Shown: positions 16,194-24,237 of the stretch, piece after piece
How the letters are laid out: every line of letters starts with the position of its first letter
How positions within the stretch are numbered: the first letter of the stretch is position 1
Source: G963674685 sp964591275
GTDB lineage: Bacteria; Lernaellota; Lernaellaia; JACKCT01
Direction: 5' to 3'
NCBI GenBank assembly: GCA_964591275.1
Contig: CAZQAE010000070.1
Coordinates: forward strand, 1 to 25,421
Length of the DNA: 25,421 nucleotides
Position numbers and translations under genes: made by a program
The notes under the pieces: generated by a model
What the model saw: only the letters and a program-made list of their open reading frames with translations
Databases searched by the model: none
Told to the model about the DNA's origin: nothing

Positions 16194-16221
16194 TTGCATT
16201 TCATTAAGCGATGGATAAAAT
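16194..16221 (+). promoter_or_regulatory. Possible promoter of the selenoprotein gene
   Basis: TTGCAT (16194-16199), 16 nt, then TAAAAT (16216-16221) with the -10 matching 5 of 6. It lies about 50 nt upstream of the ATG at 16274. The -35 is weak. Confidence 0.35.
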
Positions 16222-16273
16222 GCCTTCCTTAATGCGGGGCGGGTGCGTTGCCCCATATCATTGGAGAATTGCG

Positions 16274-17710
16274 ATGTCCAAATTTTGGATTTTTCTTATG
16301 GCGCTGCTCGTCATGGCGCCGCTGTCGTGCGCTGACAAGGCAGCGGACACGGAGGCGAACAAGTCTCTGGAAGCGCCGGAAGTCGAAATCAACTTTCTTA
16401 TAGAACAGGATCGTTGGGGCGAAATCGCCCCCTGCGGTTGAGGCTCCCATCCGTCTGGCGGTCTTGCCAGACTCCTCCCCGTCATCAAAAAACACCAATC
16501 CGAAAAAAACGCCATTTTTGTTGATTTGGGCGATGATTTCTACGCCCCGATGCGCCGAGCCAAGGGCACGCAGGTCAAACAGGATCAGCAAGCGGCCTTT
16601 ATCAAAGAGGTGATGGCAAAACTGAAACATGACGCTTTCGTTCCCGGCGAATTGGACATCAGGCCTGACCTCGAATCGCTGATCGCTTTTCAAAAGGAAA
16701 CGAAAATTCCGCTCCTGGCGGGAAACATGGTTGATCCCGATTCGGGCAAGGTCCTTTTTGAGTCAAGCCGCATTGTCAAACGAAACGGAATTCGTATCGC
16801 ATTGGTGGGCGTGCTCGGACCGGAGGCCTTTGAAATTGTCCCTGCGAATCAGGACTACAATCCGCAGGCGGCCAAATCCATGAAGTCTGCCGGAATGAAA
16901 GGCAAAAACGCAAAATTACTCAAAAGTCAGATGGCAAAGCTGAAACAAAAAGGAGATCTTTCCGGCCAGGCGGCCGATCAGATTGCGAAGCTGAGCGCAG
17001 CGTTGGAAGGCCAGGACGCCCAGACCGCCCAAAGCGATGATGCCCAGGCCGAAACTCCGGCTATTGAATACAATGGCCGCCGATTCAAAATCACCGATCC
17101 GGTCGCCTTCGCGCAAAAGGAACTGGCGAAGCTTCGCGGAAAGGCCGATTTATTTGTTCTGCTGGGTCACATGACAAAAACGGAAAGCGATAATCTGCGA
17201 CTCAATGCCGCAGGCTATAATTTATTTCTCGATGGTCACGGGCAGGGCAAATCTCATTATTTCAAGGATGAAGGCGGCGCGCCGCATCGTATTCGTGGAA
17301 GCAACCGCGGTCGCAGCATTACGCTCGCAAAGGTGACAATCAAAGATGGAAGTTATGAGTTTGAGGACCGAAGCAGCTTCGAAAGGGATCACGCTTCCCT
17401 GAAAAGGCAGAAGAAATCCCTGAAGCGACAGATGAATAAAATCGGCGGCGAAGATTTGTTTGTCCAACTGCCTGAAGACGATCGCAAGAGAAAAAGGGTT
17501 GAGCAGGTTAGAAAACGCATCGTCGACCTGGAAGCAAAGCTGACGAAAAAAGGAACGGGAAGCTATTTTGAAACGCAGAAAATTGCGCTGAATTCCAAAA
17601 TCGTCAGCGATCCCGATATCCAAAAACGTCAGACGGAAATCGCCGGAGTAAAACCGACGAAGAAAAAGTCGATGCCGAAAACCGTGAAAGTGAAAAAGAA
17701 GAGTCCATAG
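16274..17710 (+). CDS. Selenocysteine-containing UshA-like metallophosphatase-family protein (in-frame TGA = Sec56)
   Basis: A single frame from ATG 16274 (GGAG 8 nt upstream) to TAG 17710 encodes 478 residues if the TGA at 16439-16441 is read as Sec. Before the TGA are a signal peptide or lipoprotein leader (Cys19, imperfect lipobox) and INFLIEQDRWGEIAPCG. After it come SHPSGGLARLLPVIKK, FVDLGDDF, VPGELDI, LLAGNMVDPDSGK, ALVGVLG, DLFVLLGHM and LFLDGHGQGK. These follow the order of the 5'-nucleotidase/UshA metallophosphatase fold across the TGA. Relatives, as I recall, have PCGC at this spot, so Sec replaces Cys (C54-G-U56). Several metal ligands are missing: the DxH and GNHE equivalents are changed. 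The enzyme may therefore not be a classical phosphatase. Residues about 120-165 and 310-400 are Lys/Gln-rich and coiled-coil-like. Function unknown; a redox role for C-G-U is inference. Confidence 0.85.
16439..16472 (+). promoter_or_regulatory. Bacterial SECIS element with UGA(Sec) codon
   Basis: After TGA (16439-16441) come 18 nt, then loop GGTCTT (16460-16465) on a perfect 7-bp stem, GTCTGGC (16453-16459) with GCCAGAC (16466-16472). As I recall it, the E. coli fdhF SECIS also has GGUCU in its apical loop, 18 nt after the UGA. The G at the loop start and this spacing are what SelB binding requires. The stem reads GSHPSGGLAR in frame, so RNA structure and protein sequence coexist. Confidence 0.88.
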
Positions 17711-17754
17711 GATTCTTTTGCCCGGTACGCTGATTTTATTGTTTTTGAATTTCC

Positions 17755-17937
17755 TTATTTGAGATTTTGCCATTCATCCCGCCGCGAAACTTCCATGAGC
17801 CTTTGTACGCAAGGCGACAAGTGTTGAGGCCGCTTAAAAAGCGCTATTTGGAAAGTAAATACAACGATTGTTGTTCCGATTAAAAGGGCAAGGGTTGCTT
17901 CCTTTTTCGCCTTAACAAGCCGCCCCGTGTTCGCCAT
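17755..17937 (-). CDS. Possible small single-span membrane protein
   Basis: A 60-codon frame from ATG 17937 contains a positively charged start (GRLVKAKKEA), one hydrophobic segment (TLALLIGTTIVVFTFQIALF) and a charged tail (VSRRDEWQNLK). Codons look ordinary. There is no clear ribosome binding site, and it lies in the 250-nt gap before the ceramidase-like gene on the opposite strand. I do not recognise a family. It could be a chance frame; the rest of this gap shows nothing else. Confidence 0.3.
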   Translation of the reverse strand: MANTGRLVKAKKEATLALLIGTTIVVFTFQIALFKRPQHLSPCVQRLMEVSRRDEWQNLK

Positions 17938-17962
17938 AAGTAAAATATGAGGATCAAAAAAA

Positions 17963-20479
17963 ATGAAGCTTTCAAAATGTATCTCGGTTTTTATACTTGG
18001 GATTTTCCTGATTTTCAACGTCGTGTCGTGTGGCGATGACGATGATGACTCTTCGGATTCCAGTGATTCGGACGATGACTCCGACGACGCACCTGATGAC
18101 GACGCAAACGACGATGACGATGTTAATGACGATATCGACGACGATGTGAATGACGACGCGGACGATGACCTCGACGACGACACCGAGGAACCGTGCGTCG
18201 GCGTGCCTCCCGGCGGCGGCGACCTGACGCAGCTTTTTGCCGGCGTCGCGGTGGGCGACTTGTATGCGCCGGTTGGCATCAGCATGGGCGGCTTTGGGCT
18301 TCGGGAAGGCGAATGGCATCCATTGGCCACGGTGATGGGCGGGTCCACTGGCTATATCGACCGACTCAATGTCAAAGCCGTTACGCTCGACAACGGCCAG
18401 GACCGCTTGGTCATCGTGCGGGCGCCGGTCGTTTTCATCAGCGCCATTCTTTATGGGAAAGTCCTCAACCGGGTTTGCGAACTCACGGGACTGGATCTGC
18501 GGGAAAAGCTCTGGCTCTCGGGTACGCACACGCACTCAGGGCCGTCTCATTTCTATCCGATGCCCGTCCCCTTTGGGGTAACGGGAACCGACACTTACGA
18601 CGAGATTATCACCGAACGCATGGCCGATTCCTTCGCGCAGGTCATTGCTGCGAGCATGGAAAATCTGGAGCCGGCGGCTATGGACGTGACGGTGGTTGAA
18701 CCCTTTGATCCCACGGACAAATGGTTTCACGATCGCCGCTGCGAAAACGACCCGCTGGTCGGCAAAGAGGACCGCCTGTTTATGGCGCGCATCGACTTCG
18801 CCGATGGGTTACCCATGACCGCGCTGGTTGGATTCCCCATGCACGGAACCGCTTTCGCCAATACTCTGATGCATTCCGACGCTCCCGGCTCCGTGGAGTA
18901 CGGCCTGGAAAGAACTTTCGACGCGCCGGTTCCGGTTTTATTTATGCAGGGCGCCGCGGGCGACGCTGCCCCCAGAGGCTCCGATGGCTACAACTCCAGG
19001 CAGTCCCTGGAGCGCCTGGGACACACGGCGGGAATAGCATTGCGCGATATTTTCGACGGCTTGACGCCCGTGAGAGACTGGGATTTCGAGATGGTTCACA
19101 AACGCCTTTCCGTCAGCCGCGAGAGCATCGGTTACGAGCCGGGAGAGTTCGGATACATATCGCCGCTGACAGGGGATTTCATTGAGTATAATGACGGCGC
19201 ATTCTATTGCGGGGATTCCAGCGTCCTGGAATTATTGGGCATCGACGACATATCCATCGTGGATTGCGACAATCCCGAGACGGTGCTTACTGACGGCTAT
19301 CTGGGGTGCGCTTGGAATAATTCCTGGGTGCCGGAGTGGGTATGGTTTACGCGAGAGACCGACGTGGCGAATATTCGCCTGGGCGATTATATCCTGACGC
19401 TTATGCCCGGCGAACTCACGGCGATGCTTTCCCAGATGACGCGCGACGGAATTGAAACGAATCTGGCATGGGACCCCGCAAAAATCGCCTCTTTCGGATA
19501 TTCCATTTCCAGCCAGATGTACCTTTTGACTTCATGGGATTGGATGCAGGGCGGTTACGAGATGGGCATGTCATTTTGGGGGCCGAAGTTCGGCGACTGG
19601 CTCGCGGAGCAAAGCGCGGAACTGGCCACGCAGTTTCTGACGCCCGAAATCGAGGACAACATTACCGGGCAACCTCCCTTGCAGACGCATCCCTGGGCCT
19701 ATTCCTTGTGCCCGAGCGGCCTGGAAAAAGGCATCAATGAAGGAAACATCACGCGGCAGGTTATTCCAATTTACGAGCGATTCGACACCGTTCATTTCGG
19801 GTGGCTCGGCGGATACTCCGGCACCGGAAATCCCCGCGTTTACATTGAAAGGCAAGACGGCAGAGCCTTTTCTCCGGTGATAAAATCTGATGGCAGACCG
19901 CTGACAGATTCAGGGATCGAAATAGAAGTCCATTACGAGGCGCGGCCCAATTTTCTGATTGAACTCTTCCCGAGCGAGCGAGAGCATCGCTGGTCAATCA
20001 ACTGGGAACTGGACGCAAAAATCACGGCAGGGACCTATCGTATTCGGATTGAGGGCAACACCTGGGACGGCGAGCAGGTTGTCGGCTACGAGATTTTCAG
20101 CGATTCCTTTGAGATCGCCCCCAGTACGGACCTCATCGCCTTGAACGCGCATGTCGCAGACCTTGGCGCGGATCAGTATCGCATTGAATGCGACGGTTTT
20201 TGGCCGCCGAATCCCGAGGGCTATCGTCTGCGCCACCTGAATTATGGCTCCGACCAGAATGCGCCGATTCCCGGCGGCGTCGTAACGGCCACAGTCATCG
20301 TTGATGGAGGCGCGGAGGAAACTCTTGCGCTGGCCATGACCGAAGAGGGTCATTTTGAGCAGGTTTTCACCATGACGCAAACGGGGCTGCCCCATCACAT
20401 GGAAATCCGCGTCGGTGATCTGGTGGATATCTATGGAAATACAAACGTATCGGCATCGGAGCCGGTTGACTTCCCTTAG
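17963..20479 (+). CDS. Neutral/alkaline ceramidase-like lipoprotein with Asp-rich linker
   Basis: An 838-residue lipoprotein. The leader ends in NVVSC (lipid Cys23), followed by about 50 residues that are mostly Asp (24-74), then a neutral-ceramidase N-terminal-type domain. Signatures are GVAVGDLYAPVGISMGGFG at the start, the zinc-site motif SGTHTHSGP (about 186-194), and FPMHGTAFANTLMHSDAPG (291-309), matching the ceramidase FPVHSTSM region. QGAAGDAAP (329-337) falls where true ceramidases carry the catalytic Ser before Pro; here that residue is Ala. A C-terminal beta domain contains GYSGTGNPRVYIE. True ceramidases split ceramide into sphingosine and fatty acid. The missing Ser suggests another amidase-like activity or an inactive enzyme. 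The start is supported by GAGG 10 nt upstream (weak). It may be surface-exposed. Confidence 0.85.
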   Translation: MKLSKCISVFILGIFLIFNVVSCGDDDDDSSDSSDSDDDSDDAPDDDANDDDDVNDDIDDDVNDDADDDLDDDTEEPCVGVPPGGGDLTQLFAGVAVGDLYAPVGISMGGFGLREGEWHPLATVMGGSTGYIDRLNVKAVTLDNGQDRLVIVRAPVVFISAILYGKVLNRVCELTGLDLREKLWLSGTHTHSGPSHFYPMPVPFGVTGTDTYDEIITERMADSFAQVIAASMENLEPAAMDVTVVEPFDPTDKWFHDRRCENDPLVGKEDRLFMARIDFADGLPMTALVGFPMHGTAFANTLMHSDAPGSVEYGLERTFDAPVPVLFMQGAAGDAAPRGSDGYNSRQSLERLGHTAGIALRDIFDGLTPVRDWDFEMVHKRLSVSRESIGYEPGEFGYISPLTGDFIEYNDGAFYCGDSSVLELLGIDDISIVDCDNPETVLTDGYLGCAWNNSWVPEWVWFTRETDVANIRLGDYILTLMPGELTAMLSQMTRDGIETNLAWDPAKIASFGYSISSQMYLLTSWDWMQGGYEMGMSFWGPKFGDWLAEQSAELATQFLTPEIEDNITGQPPLQTHPWAYSLCPSGLEKGINEGNITRQVIPIYERFDTVHFGWLGGYSGTGNPRVYIERQDGRAFSPVIKSDGRPLTDSGIEIEVHYEARPNFLIELFPSEREHRWSINWELDAKITAGTYRIRIEGNTWDGEQVVGYEIFSDSFEIAPSTDLIALNAHVADLGADQYRIECDGFWPPNPEGYRLRHLNYGSDQNAPIPGGVVTATVIVDGGAEETLALAMTEEGHFEQVFTMTQTGLPHHMEIRVGDLVDIYGNTNVSASEPVDFP

Positions 20480-20543
20480 AGGATAAAAGGGGAGGACTCA
20501 TCCATCAGATACATGGCCTCAAATTTATGTTTTGCAACTCGGC

Positions 20544-21344
20544 CTATTCAATAACCAGGTAAAGATTTTTTATGAGGGCTTCCAGGATTTGCGCCCGGTT
20601 TTGCGGCGTGATGCGTTCTTCGGTCAGCGCTTCTTCCCAGGGGGCGGGCTGGTCGATAAATGGATAGGAAGCCGTCATTCCCAAGCCGTAGCCTTTATAA
20701 ACGATCTCGACGCCAGCCTCAGGAATGAAGTAAGTCGAAGTCCCGGCCCTGTAGCCGTCAAAGCTCCCTGGCGGGCCGCCCGGCTCCATCCATTGCCTCG
20801 TTCCGACCGTCACACGCGTCACGGGTCTGATAACGCCTCCGAAAAGCCCATGATAGCGATACGTGAAAGTCCCCTGGTATCCGCTCAAGGGCGCATCTTC
20901 GCCGAAGGGCTGCGCTTCCCACCAGGTGGAAAGCCCGCCGTTGACGGTGAACTCATGCAGCGAGTTGCCGTATCGACGGTTAAAGCGCGACCAATAATAG
21001 GGACCTGCGTAGTAGTTGGGCAAATTCGGGTCGAAGTCGGGCTGGATGTTTAACGCATCCGTGCGGATCAGCCGCCACGATTCAACCGCCGGGGCTTCCG
21101 GGGAAGATTCTTCGAGGTCTGCGGCCAAAGCGAATGAGGGCGTGAAAAAAATAAGGCAAGCCAGGAGCAATATTGGGAAAAGAAGGGGGACTTGTGGCTG
21201 TTGAAAAACGCTTTTCTTAAGAGAAAAAGCCCCGTTGTCATTTCGAGCGAGTCCGAAGGACGAGTCGAGAAATCCTTTCAATACAGGACGGTTAAGGGAA
21301 TCCTCCACTCCACTTCGTTCCGGTCGAAATGACAGGAATTGCAT
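20544..21344 (-). CDS. Exported protein of unknown function, 5' end overlapping a MITE-like repeat
   Basis: The frame is open from 21404. The nearest ATG to the body is 21344, and 7 codons after it the frame enters the palindromic element at 21236-21334. Coding character begins only after it: LKKSVFQQ, a hydrophobic signal-like stretch (LLFPILLLACLIFFTPSFALA), then a mature part of about 180 residues rich in Tyr, Trp and Gly. That part (NYYAGPYYWSRFNRRYGN, TVNGGLSTWWE, FTYRYHGLFGG, YGLGMTASYPF) could be outer-membrane beta structure. No family recognised. The native start seems to have been lost or replaced by the repeat, so the gene may use a new start, a TTG near the signal peptide, or be silent. 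Convergent with the ceramidase-like gene. Confidence 0.55.
   Translation of the reverse strand: MQFLSFRPERSGVEDSLNRPVLKGFLDSSFGLARNDNGAFSLKKSVFQQPQVPLLFPILLLACLIFFTPSFALAADLEESSPEAPAVESWRLIRTDALNIQPDFDPNLPNYYAGPYYWSRFNRRYGNSLHEFTVNGGLSTWWEAQPFGEDAPLSGYQGTFTYRYHGLFGGVIRPVTRVTVGTRQWMEPGGPPGSFDGYRAGTSTYFIPEAGVEIVYKGYGLGMTASYPFIDQPAPWEEALTEERITPQNRAQILEALIKNLYLVIE
21236..21334. mobile_element. MITE-like palindromic element (99 bp)
   Basis: TGTCATTTCGA at 21236-21246 is the exact reverse complement of TCGAAATGACA at 21324-21334. Inside, GAGTCCGAAGGACGAG and CCACTCCACTTCGTTCC form further imperfect inverted sequence. No coding capacity. Elements with GTCATTTCGA ends are, as I recall, widespread small repeats in diverse bacteria. 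This copy lies over the 5' end of the exported-protein gene. Confidence 0.7.
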
Positions 21345-21404
21345 TTTATTTGACTTTTCCAACAACCCCATTGTCGTCGCACATTTCATTTGCCCATTGT
21401 ACAC

Positions 21405-21607
21405 CTGTCACTTGGAACATCCAATTTTTAATACATTGAAGCCTGAGAAAGAAACACCAACACAGCCGAGGGCAGCTGTGCCACATCGTTTTGAAATTGA
21501 TTCATTCCGAACCTCATACTTCATACTTTACACTTCCGCTTCCTGTCTGGCGATTCTGAAGCTTTTCCAGTAAAATTTCAAAACCATTTCGCGCGAAGGA
21601 GAAAGTT
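21405..21607. other. Intergenic region with repeat fragments and a ribosome binding site
   Basis: No gene seen. It holds a CAGC...GCTG hairpin-type fragment (near 21462-21484) and an island of CATACTTCATACTTTACACTTCC (near 21515-21538), another low-complexity dispersed style. The right end carries AAGGAG (21596-21601), 6 nt before the TTG start at 21608. Confidence 0.5.
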
Positions 21608-22807
21608 TTGGATCCTTTTGCAGCCTTTGACCCGGAAAAATGCGAGTCGTGCGGGCAGTGTTTTCACCAATGCCCGGTGATGCAACTGCCGCTTGAAATT
21701 GCCAAGGCCGAAGCCGACAGGCTCATGCGCGGCCAGGACACGAAACATGTGCTGCAAAAATGCACAAGCTGCTTTGCCTGCAATTTCATCTGCCCTAACC
21801 AGGCCAATCCCGCGCAGCGCATTATCGATATCTGGCACCAGCGCTCACTGGAGTCAGGACTGCCGGTGCGGGCGAAGTACTATACGCCGGACAATGAACT
21901 CAATTTCCGCACTTATGCGCTGGCGCGCATGCCCGAAGACGAACGGACCCTCGTCAAATCCTGGGAGGATGAATCACCCTGCGACGAAGTTTTCTATCCT
22001 GGCTGCAACATTATCACCGCGTCATACTTGACGCGCACAAAGCTGCTCGACGGCGTCAATATTCGCGGATCGCTCAAGCTGTGTTGCGGGGAAACCTATT
22101 ACCGAACCGGGCAATATGAAATGGCGGGAAAAGCCGCGCGGCGCATCAATGCATGGCAAAAGAAGCTTGGTTTTAAAAAAATGATCATCCCCTGCACGGC
22201 GGGGCGCAATATGTTTGAAAACGTTTTGCCGAAATTCGGACTTGAAAAGAACTTCGAGATCGAGCACATGCTGCCGTGGTTGCTTGGGCGCATTGAACGA
22301 GGCGAAATCGAGATCATAAAACCCCTCGACATGACCGTGACGATTCAGGAGTCCTGTTACGGAAAGTTCTTCGGCGAGGAATTTATGGACACGCCGCGAA
22401 AACTTTTGGAGAAGATCGGCGTCCGGGTCGTTGAGCAGGACCTTTGCCGCGACAAGACGCTATGCTGCGGCATCGGCGGCGGTTTCAGCCATCAATCCGG
22501 CTACCATCCTAAAGACATCACGCTTTCGACAATACGATCCTTGTGTCTCGCGAAAAAAACCGGCGCCGAGGCGATTGCGGCCTACTGCGCGGGATGCCTG
22601 CAAATGCTCTCCGTCGGCAAAATCGCCTATCCAGTCGGACTGCCGGTTTTTCACATTCTTGAACTTCTGCAAATGGCTGTGGGGGAAACGCCGGCGCGTC
22701 GGCAAGGCTCCAGGGCGCGACTGCTTTTCAAAGGCGTCGCCCTCAACCAGTTACCGAAACTGCTCACGTCAAAGCGCTTTTTCATGAAAGAGTATCTAGA
22801 AAAATGA
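21608..22807 (+). CDS. HdrD/GlpC-like Fe-S oxidoreductase with two CCG domains
   Basis: A 399-residue protein starting with TTG, chosen because AAGGAG sits 6 nt upstream. The N-terminus has two ferredoxin-type [4Fe-4S] motifs, CESCGQCFHQCP (about 12-23) and CTSCFACNFICP (about 52-63). Two cysteine-rich CCG domains follow. The first has GCNIITASY, LKLCCGETYY and PCTAG. The second has ESCYGKFFG, KTLCCGIGGGF and CAGCLQM. CCG domains bind the non-cubane clusters of heterodisulfide reductase HdrB/HdrD, or act as electron relays in GlpC and LldE types. It probably passes electrons between a cytoplasmic donor and a partner. It overlaps the next gene by ATGA, so the two are translated together. Confidence 0.88.
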   Translation: MDPFAAFDPEKCESCGQCFHQCPVMQLPLEIAKAEADRLMRGQDTKHVLQKCTSCFACNFICPNQANPAQRIIDIWHQRSLESGLPVRAKYYTPDNELNFRTYALARMPEDERTLVKSWEDESPCDEVFYPGCNIITASYLTRTKLLDGVNIRGSLKLCCGETYYRTGQYEMAGKAARRINAWQKKLGFKKMIIPCTAGRNMFENVLPKFGLEKNFEIEHMLPWLLGRIERGEIEIIKPLDMTVTIQESCYGKFFGEEFMDTPRKLLEKIGVRVVEQDLCRDKTLCCGIGGGFSHQSGYHPKDITLSTIRSLCLAKKTGAEAIAAYCAGCLQMLSVGKIAYPVGLPVFHILELLQMAVGETPARRQGSRARLLFKGVALNQLPKLLTSKRFFMKEYLEK

Positions 22808-24237
22808 CAAAGGATTCGACGTACCGCTGGTTTCGAGACGACTTGTGCGACCGCTGCGGAAAATGCCTCACTGATTGCCCGGTTCTGATGCTGCCCGAAG
22901 CCCGCGCCAAAAAAGAATTTGCCGCTTTGCTCGAAAGCGAATACACGCAATCCCTGGCGTTTCGCTACTGCACGACCTGCAACATTTGCGACCAGATCTG
23001 CCCGCAAAACGTCAATCCCTACGAACTGATCCTGGAACGCTTCGACGCCGATAAAACAAAAAACGGCTTGCCCTCATTTGCCAAGCTGGTTTTTCCCAGC
23101 GAGCCGGAAAATATCTGGTCGGGACTTCGTATCTTGATGGATAAAGATGAACTGGCGATTGTTGAAACTGGGGAATTGAATCTGAGTGAAAAGCGATCCG
23201 AAATTCTCCTCACGGGTTTTTACACGAATATCGTGCCTTTTCTCCTCAAAAGCGAAGTCCTGGACGATCTTCGCCCAGCCATCACCGGAAGCCCGATGAT
23301 GTGGGGATGCGGCGGCGACTCCAACAAACTCGGTGCCGTCGCCCTGACAGGAGAGATTGTCAAACTTCTTGAACGAAAATTTTCCGAAATGGGCGTGAAG
23401 AAAGTCATCTGCTCTATGGAGGCCGAAGCCGCCATGTTGGCTGAAGTTTTACCTGAGCGCTACGGAGCGAAATTCGACTTTGAAGTTACGACTTTGGATG
23501 AGTGGCTTTTGGACAGGATGAAAAACGGCAAACTGAAAATGGACAAAACCCTGTCCTTAAAAGTTACGGTGCATGACAACTGCATGTCGCGTTATCTCGG
23601 CGGCCGGCCGCAGGAGGTCGTCCGGGAAATCGTACAACGCACGGGTTGCGAACTCGTGGAGATGGAACACAACCGCGACAAAGCTTTATGCTGCGGTTGG
23701 GCGGCGACGATTTCGGCCCTGCACGGACCCAAATCGAACAATCCGCTCAATACTACAATGTATATGCTCTACAGCCTCGACCGGCGCATGCGTGAGGCGC
23801 TGGACACCGGCGCGGATGTGATCGTGGCCAGTTGCCCAGCCTGTTATATTTTTCTAAATCTCATCAAGGAGCTTATAGGGGCCGATATTCAAATCCGCCA
23901 TCCCCTGGAACTGATCGGCATGACGCGGGGAAAAACGCCGTCCAATATGGGAGGGCGACGCAGTTGGGAAATGCTGGCCGTCGCCGCGAACCTTATGCAC
24001 AAATGGGTCGCTTCGAAAAGTTTTCGAAAACGCTTTATGCCGCAGCTTGGCGATGTGAAGGAGTCGGGTAAGTTGCCCGCGCTGTTGCTGGGGGACGCTG
24101 CGAGGATTCGAAAATATGCGAAGGTTCTCTCAGGGCCCCTGGTGAACAATCGCCTTTCCAGGCGCTCTATTATCGTCGCGACGAAAACCGCCATAGCATT
24201 GTACGGCAAGCGCGTCGCCGGCGATCTTGGGCGCTGA
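22804..24237 (+). CDS. HdrD/GlpC-like Fe-S oxidoreductase, first CCG domain degenerate
   Basis: A 477-residue paralogue of the preceding gene with the same plan. Two [4Fe-4S] motifs are CDRCGKCLTDCP (about 15-26) and CTTCNICDQICP (about 57-68). In the first CCG domain the leading Cys is replaced (TGFYTNIVP) and CCG has become WGCGGD. The second is intact: DNCMSRYLGG, KALCCGWAA and CPACYIF. The C-terminal tail of about 95 residues (from GMTRGKTP on) is basic and lacks Cys. The ATG lies in the stop of the upstream gene. The pair likely forms a heteromeric electron-transfer complex; its redox partner is not in the window. Confidence 0.88.
   Translation: MTKDSTYRWFRDDLCDRCGKCLTDCPVLMLPEARAKKEFAALLESEYTQSLAFRYCTTCNICDQICPQNVNPYELILERFDADKTKNGLPSFAKLVFPSEPENIWSGLRILMDKDELAIVETGELNLSEKRSEILLTGFYTNIVPFLLKSEVLDDLRPAITGSPMMWGCGGDSNKLGAVALTGEIVKLLERKFSEMGVKKVICSMEAEAAMLAEVLPERYGAKFDFEVTTLDEWLLDRMKNGKLKMDKTLSLKVTVHDNCMSRYLGGRPQEVVREIVQRTGCELVEMEHNRDKALCCGWAATISALHGPKSNNPLNTTMYMLYSLDRRMREALDTGADVIVASCPACYIFLNLIKELIGADIQIRHPLELIGMTRGKTPSNMGGRRSWEMLAVAANLMHKWVASKSFRKRFMPQLGDVKESGKLPALLLGDAARIRKYAKVLSGPLVNNRLSRRSIIVATKTAIALYGKRVAGDLGR

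Noticed and set aside
16439..16441. Reassigned TGA (alternative genetic code) or plain nonsense mutation as explanation for the split gene
   Set aside because: TGA ends rnc, era and both Fe-S genes with overlapping starts of next genes, so it is a normal stop. A random mutation would not be expected to lie at a Cys column with a GGTCTT hairpin exactly 18 nt downstream.
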